A DNA stretch of 64,000 nt from CSSed11-175R1 sp041685735 (GTDB lineage: Bacteria > Actinomycetota > Nitriliruptoria > Nitriliruptorales > Nitriliruptoraceae), in assembly GCA_041685735.1 (NCBI GenBank), contig JAWLFE010000012.1, forward strand, positions 1-64,000, in the 5' to 3' direction. Below the pieces are notes generated by a model. That model was not told the origin of the DNA. It was given only the letters and a program-made list of their open reading frames with translations, and searched no databases. The translations under genes and the position numbers were made by a program. This document shows, piece by piece, positions 26,304-34,674 of this stretch (positions are counted from its first letter, which is position 1; each line of letters begins with the position of its first letter).

Positions 26304-27670
26304 GTACCCCCCCAACCGCGCGACAGCGGGTCCACCTCGTCGGCATCGGGGGCGCAGGCATGTCGGGGATCGCCCGCATCCTGCTGCAGCGAGGTGGCGA
26401 GGTGACCGGATCCGACCTGCGTGACGGTCGCGCGCTGGACGAGCTGCGCATGCTCGGGGCCCGGATCGAGATCGGTCACGACGAAGCGCACGTGCGGGGC
26501 GCCGACATCGTGGTGATGTCGACCGCCGTCCCGCCCGACAACCGTGAGATCTCGGCCGCACGTGATGCAGGGCAGTTGGTCCTGCGTCGGGCGGAGATGC
26601 TGGCCCGTCTCATGGAGGACCAGACCGCGGTGCTCGTCTCCGGGACCCACGGCAAGACCACCACGACCTCCATGACGGTCGTGGCACTCCAGGCTGCGGG
26701 AGCCGATCCGAGCTTCGCGATCGGCGGGTCACTCAACGAGAGTGGGACCAACGCCCATGCGGGCAGCGATCCGTTGTTCGTCGCGGAAGCCGATGAATCG
26801 GACCGCTCGTTCCTGGTCTACCGGCCCGACATCGCCGTGGTCACCAACCTGGAACACGACCACCCCGATGAGTTCCGCGATCTGGACGCCGTCATGCAGG
26901 CGTTCCGTGGCTTCACCGAACGGCGCGCGATCGGGGCACCGACGCTGCTGTGCGCGGACGACGCGGGAACGCGAGCTCTGGCGGAGATCATCGACGAGCC
27001 GGTCGTGCTGTTCGGCACCGATGCGCGGGCACAGATCCGCACGATCGTCAGCGACGACGGGCACCATGTGCTGCGCCGTGACGGCGAGGACATCGCCCGT
27101 TTCGCCCTGGCGGTGCCGGGGCGTCACAACGTGCTGAACGCGACCGCCGCGCTGGCGACCTGCGTCCTGCTGGATGTGGATCCGGCTGCAGCTGCCCCGG
27201 GGCTCACGCGTTTCCTCGGCGCGGCCCGCCGGTTCCAACGGTTGGGTGAGGCCGCCGGGGTCGTGGTGGTCGACGACTACGCCCACCACCCGACCGAGCT
27301 GCGCGCGACCCTGGCCGCGGCCCGGACCTCCACGACGGGGCGGATCGTCGTGGTGGTCCAACCCCATCGCTACTCGCGGACCCAGGTGTTCGGCGAGGAG
27401 CTGGGCCGGGCCGCCGCGGCCGCGGATGTCGTCGTCGTGACGGATGTCTACGCCTCGGGCGAGTCGCCCGTCCCGGGGGTCAGCGGGCGCACCGTGGCGG
27501 ACGCGGCGATCGCGGCGGGAGCCAACGCCTATGACGTGCCCCACCTGGCCGATGTCGTCGACACCCTGGTGGAACTCGTCGGTCCCGGTGACCTCGTCCT
27601 GACGACGGGCGCCGGCGACGTGACCCAGGTGGGACCGGCGCTGCTGCAGCGATTGGGGGGTGGCGTGTGA
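26300..27670 (+). CDS. murC: UDP-MurNAc:L-alanine ligase MurC
   Basis: 456 residues, GTG start overlapping the murG stop. Conserved HLVGIGGAGMSGIARILL, ATP loop SGTHGKTTTTSM, EADESDRSFL, NLEHDHPDEF, VVVDDYAHHPTEL and QPHRYSRT. Catalyses the first amino-acid addition in the pentapeptide series; the order murC-murB-ftsQ-ftsZ is the usual actinobacterial one. Confidence 0.96.
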   Translation: MSTPPTARQRVHLVGIGGAGMSGIARILLQRGGEVTGSDLRDGRALDELRMLGARIEIGHDEAHVRGADIVVMSTAVPPDNREISAARDAGQLVLRRAEMLARLMEDQTAVLVSGTHGKTTTTSMTVVALQAAGADPSFAIGGSLNESGTNAHAGSDPLFVAEADESDRSFLVYRPDIAVVTNLEHDHPDEFRDLDAVMQAFRGFTERRAIGAPTLLCADDAGTRALAEIIDEPVVLFGTDARAQIRTIVSDDGHHVLRRDGEDIARFALAVPGRHNVLNATAALATCVLLDVDPAAAAPGLTRFLGAARRFQRLGEAAGVVVVDDYAHHPTELRATLAAARTSTTGRIVVVVQPHRYSRTQVFGEELGRAAAAADVVVVTDVYASGESPVPGVSGRTVADAAIAAGANAYDVPHLADVVDTLVELVGPGDLVLTTGAGDVTQVGPALLQRLGGGV

Positions 27671-28647
27671 GCGGAGCCGCGAGCGCGCCGGTCACCGGTG
27701 CTGATCGGCTGGTCGCTGACCTGCAGGACGCCGGTGTCGTATCGGTCGTGGCCGACGCCTCGCTGGCGGCGGTGACGACCCTGCGGGTCGGGGGACCGGC
27801 GCGCGCGCTGGTCACCGCGGAACGCGACGAGGACCTCGCGGCCGTCGGTCGTGTCTGCCGGCAGCACGACGTTCCCTGGATCGTGGTGGGGCGGGGGTCC
27901 AACCTGCTCCTGCCCGATCGGGGTTGGCCGGGGGTCGCGATCATGCTCGGCCGCGGCTTCCGCGGCCTCGAGCTCCCGACGGGTGCAGGGGCGGGGCCGG
28001 GCCAGACCGGGCGGCTGCGTGCTGGTGCCGCGGAACCGTTGCCGACCCTGGCCGTGCGGATCGCCGATGCCGGTTTCCGTGGTTTCGCCTGGGCCTGTGC
28101 GGTGCCGGGAACGCTCGGGGGAGCGGTCCGCATGAACGCCGGCGCACACGGTGGGGACATGTCCGACCACCTCGTCGAGGTCGAACTCGTCCGACTGGGC
28201 ACCGGCGTCCGTGAGGTGTGTGCCGCGTCCGTGCTCGAACTGTCGTACCGGCACAGCGTCCTGCCCGACGATGCGATCGTGGTGGCGGCGACCCTCGAAC
28301 TCGAGCGGGGGAACCCCGCGACGATCCGAGCGGAGATCGATGGCATCCGGGCCTGGAGGCGTGCCCACCAACCCCTCAACGAACCCAACTGCGGGTCGGT
28401 GTTCACCAACCCGCCGGGGGACTCGGCCGGTCGGCTCATCGACGCGTCCGGAGGCAAGGATGTCGAGATCGGCGGAGCTCGTGTGTCCGACCGGCACGCC
28501 AACTTCATCGTCACGCGTCCGGGGGCCACCGCCAGCGATGTCCTGGCAGTGATCGCCGAGGTCCAACGGGTGGTCCGGGACCACGCCGGTGTCGAGTTGA
28601 CCACCGAGGTGGTCCGGCCCGAGGTGCCGGGGGTGGGTGCACCGTGA
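27667..28647 (+). CDS. murB: UDP-N-acetylenolpyruvoylglucosamine reductase MurB
   Basis: 326 residues, GTG overlap with murC. FAD-binding blocks TLRVGGPARALV, VVGRGSNLLLPD and GFAWACAVPGTLGGAVRMNAGAHG. The proton-donor Ser244 is in CGSVFTNP, followed by AGRLIDASGGKD and HANFIV. FAD/NADPH-dependent reduction forming UDP-MurNAc. Confidence 0.95.
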   Translation: MSGAASAPVTGADRLVADLQDAGVVSVVADASLAAVTTLRVGGPARALVTAERDEDLAAVGRVCRQHDVPWIVVGRGSNLLLPDRGWPGVAIMLGRGFRGLELPTGAGAGPGQTGRLRAGAAEPLPTLAVRIADAGFRGFAWACAVPGTLGGAVRMNAGAHGGDMSDHLVEVELVRLGTGVREVCAASVLELSYRHSVLPDDAIVVAATLELERGNPATIRAEIDGIRAWRRAHQPLNEPNCGSVFTNPPGDSAGRLIDASGGKDVEIGGARVSDRHANFIVTRPGATASDVLAVIAEVQRVVRDHAGVELTTEVVRPEVPGVGAP

Positions 28648-29393
28648 TCGACGACCGCATCGCGGCACGCCGCCAGGAGGTCCGCGAGGACCGTCGCCGT
28701 CGACGGCTGCGTCGCACCGTCATCCTGGGCGTGATCGTCGCCCTTGCGATCGCGGTCGTCCTGATCGAGCGCAGTCCGCTGGTTGGGCTCGAGGAGGTGC
28801 AGGTCAGCGGCACCGAGCGACTGACCGAGGCACAGGTCCGAGACGCCGCTGCCATCCCGCTCGGCACCTCGACCCTCCGTCTCGGCCTGGGACCGGCAGC
28901 CGAACGCGTGAGCGCTCTCCCACTGGTCCGTGAGGCATCGGCCCGTCGGATCGACCCGCTCACGGTCGTGATCGAGGTCGTGGAACGCCAACCCGTGCTG
29001 GTCGCTGACGACGGCGAGCGCCAGATGCTCATCGACCGCGACGGGGTGGTCATCGCGGAGGGTGCGCTCGACGCGCTGCCGCGGGTGCGCGTCGATGCCG
29101 CCACACCGACCGCGGGGGCCACGGTGACCGACCACCCGGCACTGCACAACGCGCACCGTGCGTGGGAAGGGTTGTCCGGACCGTTGCGCGCACGTGTCGA
29201 CCGCTACGACGCCCCCGCGCCCGACGACCTCGCGCTGCTGCTCGACGATGGCATCGAGGTGCGTTTCGGCCGAGCGGAGCGGGTCGCGGAGAAGGTCCGG
29301 GCGCTCGGTGCCGTGCTCGAGGATGTCGGATCGACACCGATCACGCGCATCGATGTGCGGGCGCCGGGCGCCCCGGTCGTCGTCGCCGAGTGA
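28644..29393 (+). CDS. ftsQ: cell division protein FtsQ
   Basis: 249 residues from GTG 28644, overlapping murB. Basic cytosolic tail with RRRRRLRR, one membrane segment (TVILGVIVALAIAVVLI, about 30-46), a POTRA domain beginning GLEEVQVSGTERLTEAQVRDAA, and the FtsQ domain with PLVREASARRIDPLTVVIEVVERQP and DRDGVVIAEG. Bitopic divisome scaffold binding FtsL/FtsB. The end is followed by a 265-base gap with promoters for ftsZ. Confidence 0.93.
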   Translation: MIDDRIAARRQEVREDRRRRRLRRTVILGVIVALAIAVVLIERSPLVGLEEVQVSGTERLTEAQVRDAAAIPLGTSTLRLGLGPAAERVSALPLVREASARRIDPLTVVIEVVERQPVLVADDGERQMLIDRDGVVIAEGALDALPRVRVDAATPTAGATVTDHPALHNAHRAWEGLSGPLRARVDRYDAPAPDDLALLLDDGIEVRFGRAERVAEKVRALGAVLEDVGSTPITRIDVRAPGAPVVVAE

Positions 29394-29435
29394 CCGACCG
29401 TCGACGGCCACTGGTCATCCTGCCGTCGTCGCTGC

Positions 29436-29511
29436 TTGACCCTCGGTACACCCGCCGTCTAGGTTCACCCCCAACACGAGGTTTACATAAGTATCACCCT
29501 CATGTAGAGGT
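29436..29511 (+). promoter_or_regulatory. tandem promoter candidates for ftsZ
   Basis: P1: TTGACC (29436-29441), 18-base spacer, TAGGTT (29460-29465). P2: TTTACA (29482-29487), 17-base spacer, TAGAGG (29505-29510). The AT-rich patch GTTTACATAAGTAT (29481-29494) stands out in this GC-rich sequence. Independent ftsZ promoters in front of the gene are common in actinobacteria, allowing extra ftsZ mRNA beyond dcw read-through. Confidence 0.5.
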
Positions 29512-29658
29512 CGAGGCTTCTGCAGAGCGGGTACACGAGTCAGACCGTGCGGCGGGCCGTGGCCCCGATGCGCGGCGCAGACCGTCGCGCACCGTCCGTG
29601 CTGCACCCGGCTCGTCCCCGTACCGTCCGTGACACCTGCTCGATCAAGGAGGACCGCT

Positions 29659-30813
29659 GTGGCGGCCAACCCCACCAACTATCTGGCCGTCATCAAGGTC
29701 GTCGGCATCGGCGGCGGCGGGGTCAACGCCGCGAACCGCATGATCGACGCCGGTCTGCGGGGCGTGGAGTTCATCGCGATCAACACCGATGCCCAGGCAC
29801 TGCTGATGTCGGATTCGGACGTGAAACTCGACATCGGTCGGGATCTGACACGCGGGCTTGGCGCCGGGGCGGATCCGGAGATCGGACAGCAGGCGGCCGA
29901 GGACCACCGCGACGAGATCCTGGATGTCCTCAAGGGTGCCGACATGGTGTTCGTCACCGCCGGCGAAGGCGGGGGCACCGGGACCGGTGCGGCGCCGGTG
30001 GTCGCCGACGTGGCCAAGGAACTCGGTGCGCTGACCATCGGTGTGGTGACCCGGCCGTTCACCTTCGAGGGCCGCCGCCGCTCGATCCAGGCCGAGTCCG
30101 GCATCGCGGCGCTCAAGGAGCGGGTCGACACCCTGATCGTGATCCCGAACGACCGGTTGCTGCAGATCGCGGATGGTGGCACGTCGGTCGTCCAGGCCTT
30201 CAAGCTCGCAGACGACGTCCTGCTGCAGGGCGTCCAGGGCATCACCGACCTCATCACGACACCGGGGCTGATCAACCTCGACTTCGCGGACGTCCGGACC
30301 GTCATGCGCGATGCCGGCAGCGCGTTGATGGGGATCGGCCAGGCCCGTGGGGAATCACGGGCGCTCGAGGCCGCCAAGCTCGCGGTGAGCTCGCCGCTGC
30401 TCGAGGCCTCGATCGACGGCGCCCGTGGGGTGTTGCTGATGCTGGCCGGGGGCAGCGACCTCGGATTGTTCGAGGTCAACGAGGCGGCCGATGTGATCAC
30501 GCAGGCCGCCCACCCGGACGCCAACATCATCTTCGGTGCCGTGATCGACGACTCGCTCGGCGACGAGGTGAAGGTCACCGTCATCGCCGCGGGCTTCGAC
30601 AAGGTAGACGCTCCGCTCGAGCAGGACGGGACGATCGTCACCAGCGCGGCGAGCGCTCCGGCCGACACCGCCGACGCCGACGAGCGGCCCCTCATCGACG
30701 ATGACGATGAGCACGAGGTGTTCCGGCCCGAACCGGTGCGCGAACCGATCAGCCTCGTGCAGGTCGATGACGATGACGATGACGACCTCGATGTGCCGTC
30801 CTTCCTGCGCTGA
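29659..30813 (+). CDS. ftsZ: cell division GTPase FtsZ
   Basis: 384 residues from GTG 29659, preceded by AAGGAGGA (29646-29653). Tubulin-fold signatures: KVVGIGGGGVNAANRMID (13-30), GGGTGTG (104-110), NDRLLQI, and the catalytic T7 loop NLDFADV. A linker of about 60 residues rich in Asp/Glu (runs of Asp near the end) leads to the conserved tail DLDVPSFLR, which binds SepF and other partners. Forms the Z-ring. Alone after two promoter candidates; pgeF follows after six bases. Confidence 0.97.
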   Translation: MAANPTNYLAVIKVVGIGGGGVNAANRMIDAGLRGVEFIAINTDAQALLMSDSDVKLDIGRDLTRGLGAGADPEIGQQAAEDHRDEILDVLKGADMVFVTAGEGGGTGTGAAPVVADVAKELGALTIGVVTRPFTFEGRRRSIQAESGIAALKERVDTLIVIPNDRLLQIADGGTSVVQAFKLADDVLLQGVQGITDLITTPGLINLDFADVRTVMRDAGSALMGIGQARGESRALEAAKLAVSSPLLEASIDGARGVLLMLAGGSDLGLFEVNEAADVITQAAHPDANIIFGAVIDDSLGDEVKVTVIAAGFDKVDAPLEQDGTIVTSAASAPADTADADERPLIDDDDEHEVFRPEPVREPISLVQVDDDDDDDLDVPSFLR

Positions 30814-30819
30814 ACGATC

Positions 30820-31602
30820 GTGACCATCCTGGTCGTACCCGCAGACCTCGGCCCCGTCGCGAACGGATGGTTCACGGGTCGTGATCCCGTGGCCGAGGAA
30901 GCCGGGCCCCTCGGGCAACCCGGGAACCTCGCGCACCGCCGTCCACACCTGCCGAGCCGGCTGGCAGCCGACCGGGCACGTGTCGCCCGGACGATCGACC
31001 AGCCGGCGGACCGCTGGCATCTGATGCGGCAGGTCCACGGTCGTGACGTCGCCGTCGTGGCGTCAGGCTGCCGGCCGGGGGCGGAGTTGCGCGATGTCGA
31101 TGCCGCGGTGACGGCGTTGGAGGATCGCCCCCTGGTGGTGCAGGCCGCCGACTGTGTCCCGGTCCTGCTCGCCGGGCCGCGGACGATCGGGGTGGCACAC
31201 GCCGGCCGCCGCGGGGTCCACCTCGGCGTCGTCGACGCGGTCGTCTCGACGCTCAGTGACCTCGGTGACCGACCCGAGCACCTGCACGTGGCCATCGGCC
31301 CCGCGATCGGCGGCTGCTGCTACGAGGTCCCGGCCGACCTACGCGACGAGGTCGGCACGCAGGAACCCACCGCCGTTGCGACCACGACCTGGGGCACGCC
31401 CTCCCTGGACCTGCCCGCCGCGGTGGAGGCACAGCTGCGCCGCGCAGGGGTGCGCGACATCTCACGGATGCCGACCTGCACCCGCTGTGATCCCCAGGCA
31501 CGATGGTTCAGCCACCGGGGCGATCCGCGCTCGGGCCGCCAGGTGGGCATCGTCGTGCGCCGGTCGCACGACGACCATGGCGCGTCGGAGGTAGCGCGAT
31601 GA
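30820..31602 (+). CDS. pgeF: YfiH/PgeF multicopper-type purine nucleoside enzyme
   Basis: 260 residues, GTG start. Signatures MRQVHGRDV, VVQAADCVPVLLAG, GVAHAGRRGVHLGVV, IGPAIGGCCYEV and TCTRCDPQARWFSHRGD match the laccase-domain family (YfiH/YlmD), whose members cleave purine nucleosides or edit peptidoglycan precursors in E. coli. Its place directly after ftsZ and before yggS/sepF is conserved in Gram-positive bacteria. ATGA overlap with yggS. Confidence 0.9.
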   Translation: MTILVVPADLGPVANGWFTGRDPVAEEAGPLGQPGNLAHRRPHLPSRLAADRARVARTIDQPADRWHLMRQVHGRDVAVVASGCRPGAELRDVDAAVTALEDRPLVVQAADCVPVLLAGPRTIGVAHAGRRGVHLGVVDAVVSTLSDLGDRPEHLHVAIGPAIGGCCYEVPADLRDEVGTQEPTAVATTTWGTPSLDLPAAVEAQLRRAGVRDISRMPTCTRCDPQARWFSHRGDPRSGRQVGIVVRRSHDDHGASEVAR

Positions 31603-32324
31603 GCGGCCATGGCATCACCGAACGGCTCGTCAGCGTGCACGAACGGATCGAGCGCGCCGCCGACACCGCCGGTCGTCGGTCGGCCGACATCACCCTGATC
31701 GGGGTGACCAAGACCCATCCGCCAGAGCTGGCCCAGGCGGCCGTCGATGCGGGACTCGTGGACCTCGGTGAGAACCGGGTGCAGGAACTCGTCGCGAAAC
31801 GCGACCGGGTGACCGGTGCACGCTGGCATCTGATCGGCCAGCTCCAGCGCAACAAGGTGCGCGACATCGTCGGGAGCCAGATCCTGGTGCACTCGTTGGA
31901 TCGCCGCCGCCTGGCGGACGCCCTGTCCCGGCGGGCGGTCGATGCCGGCACCGTGCAGCGGGTGCTCGTGCAGGTCAACGTCGGTGATGATCCGGCGAAG
32001 GGCGGGTGCGAGGTCGACGGAACCGTGGACCTGGTCGCCTACGCTCGTGACCTGCCGAACCTCGCCATCGAAGGGTTGATGACCATCCCGCCCCTGCCGC
32101 CGACCGGTGCCGACCCCGTCGAGAGCACGCGCCCCCATTTCGCGACCCTGCGACGACTGCGCGACACCTGTCGGGAGCGCTACCCGGAGGTCATGCACCT
32201 GTCGATGGGGATGTCGGGAGACCTCGAGGCAGCGGTCGCCGAGGGTGCCACCATGGTGCGCGTCGGGACGGCGTTGTTCGGGACACGAGCGGACGGTCCA
32301 TGGCGACCGCAGGAGGATGGGTAG
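31599..32324 (+). CDS. PLP homeostasis protein (YggS/PLPBP family)
   Basis: 241 residues. The PLP-binding Lys38 is in LIGVTKTHPPE; further blocks are LGENRVQEL, WHLIGQLQRNK, VNVGDDPAKGG, LMTIPP and LSMGMSGDLEAAVAEGATMVRVGTALFG. Single-domain alanine-racemase-fold protein without enzyme activity, buffering pyridoxal phosphate. Located in the ftsZ-sepF segment as in other actinobacteria. The sepF ATG follows the stop immediately. Confidence 0.93.
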   Translation: MSGHGITERLVSVHERIERAADTAGRRSADITLIGVTKTHPPELAQAAVDAGLVDLGENRVQELVAKRDRVTGARWHLIGQLQRNKVRDIVGSQILVHSLDRRRLADALSRRAVDAGTVQRVLVQVNVGDDPAKGGCEVDGTVDLVAYARDLPNLAIEGLMTIPPLPPTGADPVESTRPHFATLRRLRDTCRERYPEVMHLSMGMSGDLEAAVAEGATMVRVGTALFGTRADGPWRPQEDG

Positions 32325-32882
32325 ATGAGCGGTGGGATCTGGCATCGGACGCTGATCTACCTCGGGCTGAAGGAGGAGCCCGAGGAGGGCTACGACGACC
32401 TTCCCGAGCGGTTCGTCCCCGTGGACGATCCGCACGCCGAGCATGCACCGCAGCGGGCGGTCGACCAGGAGCCGGAGCGTCGACCGGCACCGGCTTCGTC
32501 GCGCCCGACCCCGCTCATCGACGAGCCGGCTCCGGGCAACGTCCGCCCGATCCACGGCGACGTGCGCATGCGTGCCGTCGGCGGGCCGGCGACCGCCCGC
32601 GCGGCCGTCGTGGAGATCCACGTCTTCGACGACGTCGAGGAGATCGGGTCCCGGTACCGCACGGGCCAGCCGGTCCTCTTCGATACCGCCGGGGCGCCCT
32701 CGGAGATCGCACGACGGGTCGTTGACTTCGTCGCGGGACTGACCTACGCGTCGCACGGCCGTCTGACCAAGGTCGGCCGACGTGCGTTCCTGTTGGTCCC
32801 GGACGGCGTGGACCTGCCGGTCGACGAGCGCCAACGGCTCGGGGACCTCGGCTACCGGTTGCCGACCGGGAGCGACGCGTGA
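32325..32882 (+). CDS. sepF: cell division protein SepF
   Basis: 185 residues. N-terminal amphipathic segment (MSGGIWHRTLIYLGL) likely lies on the membrane, followed by an acidic/proline linker (about 17-75) and the SepF core with VVEIHVFDDVEEIGSRYRTG, RRVVDFVAGLTYA and RRAFLLVPDGVDL. SepF binds the FtsZ C-terminal tail and tethers the Z-ring where FtsA is missing; no ftsA is in this cluster. GTGA overlap with yggT. Confidence 0.93.
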   Translation: MSGGIWHRTLIYLGLKEEPEEGYDDLPERFVPVDDPHAEHAPQRAVDQEPERRPAPASSRPTPLIDEPAPGNVRPIHGDVRMRAVGGPATARAAVVEIHVFDDVEEIGSRYRTGQPVLFDTAGAPSEIARRVVDFVAGLTYASHGRLTKVGRRAFLLVPDGVDLPVDERQRLGDLGYRLPTGSDA

Positions 32883-33139
32883 CCGGGATCGGTCAGGTTC
32901 TGTGCTTCGGGCTCACCCTGGCCCAGATCGTGCTGCTGCTCCACGTGATCTTCTCGTGGGTGCCGCGACCCCCGGAACCGTTGATGCCGTTCGTGGTGGG
33001 GGTCCGGCGTCTGGTCGAACCGGTCGCCGCGCCCATCCGCAAGGCCCTGCCGCCGCTGCGCCTGGGTGGCATCGGGCTGGACCTCTCGATCCTGGTGCTG
33101 TTCTTCGGCATCATCATCCTCCAACGCATCGTGTGCTGA
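32879..33139 (+). CDS. YggT family membrane protein
   Basis: 86 residues, GTG start. Two hydrophobic segments (CFGLTLAQIVLLLHVIFSWV and LDLSILVLFFGIIILQRIV) flank the conserved loop with RRLVEPVAAPIRKALPPLRLGGIGLD, the YggT signature. The role is unclear; linked to division and osmotic stress by its constant position between sepF and divIVA. Confidence 0.9.
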   Translation: MTGIGQVLCFGLTLAQIVLLLHVIFSWVPRPPEPLMPFVVGVRRLVEPVAAPIRKALPPLRLGGIGLDLSILVLFFGIIILQRIVC

Positions 33140-33162
33140 CACGTTCGGAGCGCCGCCACCGG

Positions 33163-33168
33163 TAAGGT
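33163..33168 (+). promoter_or_regulatory. candidate -10 for divIVA
   Basis: TAAGGT in the 111-base gap before divIVA fits TANNNT; no clear -35. Position (82 bases before the ATG) is compatible with separate divIVA transcription. Confidence 0.3.
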
Positions 33169-33250
33169 CCCTGGTGCCGGCCCAGACCCTGCGCGGGGAC
33201 CGCCGTCGGTGGGCACCGATGCTGCAGTCGCAGGAGGATCAGGAAGCTCG

Positions 33251-34096
33251 ATGTCACTCAGCCCTCAGGACATCGTCGAAGTGGACCTTCGACAGGCCAT
33301 GCGCGGCTACGCCGTCGCCGACGTCGATGATCTGCTCCGGCGGGTCGCCGAGACGCTCCAGGCCAGGGACGACGAACTCACCGAACTGCGATCGCGGCTC
33401 GAGACGGCCGAGGCGAAGCTCGCCGATGCCGAGTCGTCCCAGCGCTCGATCCAGCAGGCCCTGGTGACCGCCCACGCCGCCGCGGAGGAGACCATCCGCA
33501 AGGCGCAGGAGGAGGCCGAGGAACTCCGGCAGGGGGCTCGCCGCGACCTCGAGGTCGATGCGGACCAGGCACGCCGTGAGGTCGATCGGATCGTCGAGGA
33601 GGGGCGCGCCGCACAGCAGCGGCAGCGCGAGGAGTTCGAGACGGCGCGGGAGCGCCTGCAGGCGGCCTACGACGAGCAGCGCGCAGAGCTCGGGGAGCGC
33701 CTCGACGCCCTGCGGGAGCGGCTGGTGGTCTGCGAGGGGTTCCTCCGCAGCCACATCGAGGAACAGGAGCAGGCGCTCGAGCGGATCATCGAGCGGATCG
33801 ACGAGGCCGACGATCCGGATCCGACGGCGGATGACGACCTGCCCCCGGACGATCCGGACCCCGACGGCCTGGATCCCGACGACCTGGATCCCGACGATGC
33901 AGACCCGGACGACCCCGACGACCCGGACGACCCGGACACCGATGAGCTGCCACGGGTCGACGTCGACGCGACCCTCGCCGGCAGCTCACATGCCCAGGCC
34001 GATCAGGACGACCCGCTGGATGACGCCGCCGACGATGGTCCGGAGGCTGATGCCGACGACGACGGTCAGGATCCGGGCCGGTCCGCGGCGCGCTGA
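33251..34096 (+). CDS. divIVA: DivIVA / Wag31-like polar growth protein
   Basis: 281 residues from ATG 33251; AGGAGG is 13 bases and AGGAAG 4 bases upstream. N-terminal DivIVA domain MSLSPQDIVEVDLRQAMRGY...DVDDLLRRV (1-35) with the conserved RGY, then a long coiled coil (about 40-195). The C-terminal 85 residues are almost entirely Asp/Pro/Ala with repeated DPDDPDDPD units. It binds curved membrane at poles and organises cell-wall growth in actinobacteria. The last 31 bases overlap the convergent gene at 34066. Confidence 0.9.
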   Translation: MSLSPQDIVEVDLRQAMRGYAVADVDDLLRRVAETLQARDDELTELRSRLETAEAKLADAESSQRSIQQALVTAHAAAEETIRKAQEEAEELRQGARRDLEVDADQARREVDRIVEEGRAAQQRQREEFETARERLQAAYDEQRAELGERLDALRERLVVCEGFLRSHIEEQEQALERIIERIDEADDPDPTADDDLPPDDPDPDGLDPDDLDPDDADPDDPDDPDDPDTDELPRVDVDATLAGSSHAQADQDDPLDDAADDGPEADADDDGQDPGRSAAR

Positions 34097-34674
34097 TCCT
34101 GCCACTGCCGGGCGCCGGCCCGCGCCGCCCGTTCCAGCGGATTGTCTCGATAGCCGTACCGGGCACCGAGCAGGACGTAGAGCGGGAACAACAGGGGTCC
34201 GAACCGTTCCGCCTGGCGGGCGTGGACCGCCTCGTGGGCCAGGAGGACGCCGGAGGGGGAGGGCTGCGTCGCGATGACGATCTGCCCGACGGTGTTGGCG
34301 TGCGCGCCGACACTGCGCAGGGCGAGGCGTGAGGGCCCGCCGGCTCCGCGGACCACGAAGCAGTGCAGGTCGGGTTCCCAGGTGGGGGAGCGACCGGAGA
34401 GCGCGGCCAGTCCGAGCCCGACGACGGTCAGGGGACCCGCCCAGGCGCTCGTCACGTAGCGCCCCAACGGGGTGCGTGGTGGTGGGGGTACCCAGGCACT
34501 GAGTCGTCGCGCGACCGGACCGTAGGCGACCCGCGGGGCCACATCCGCGGATGCGGACGCCGGTGGGAGCTCGCCCCGACGGGTCGCGGCGGCCTCGCGT
34601 CGCTGTCGCACGGCCCCGATGCCACCGGCGATGAGCGTGCCGACCACCAGCGCGCGCCACAGTGCGGCCATCAT
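34066..34674 (-). CDS. putative membrane protein with HExxH metallopeptidase-like motif
   Basis: 202 residues, ATG overlapping the ileS stop (ATGA), so translationally coupled to ileS. An N-terminal hydrophobic segment (ALWRALVVGTLIAGGIGAV), a second (GPLTVVGLGLAALSG), then LLAHEAVHARQAERFGPLLF with HEAVH, a following aromatic segment and NPLERAAR, whose Glu could be the third zinc ligand as in gluzincin-like DUF4157/M48-type proteins. No exact family named. The 3' end overlaps divIVA on the opposite strand. Confidence 0.6.
   Translation of the reverse strand: MMAALWRALVVGTLIAGGIGAVRQRREAAATRRGELPPASASADVAPRVAYGPVARRLSAWVPPPPRTPLGRYVTSAWAGPLTVVGLGLAALSGRSPTWEPDLHCFVVRGAGGPSRLALRSVGAHANTVGQIVIATQPSPSGVLLAHEAVHARQAERFGPLLFPLYVLLGARYGYRDNPLERAARAGARQWQDQRAADRPGS

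Noticed and set aside
27480..29411. 643-codon minus-strand frame across murC, murB and ftsQ
   Set aside because: Antisense shadow of three well-supported genes; Arg/Ser/Thr-rich with no family motifs.
33830..33960. GAC/CCC repeat run as a CRISPR-like array
   Set aside because: It is an in-frame Asp-Pro coding repeat at the end of divIVA, without spacers.
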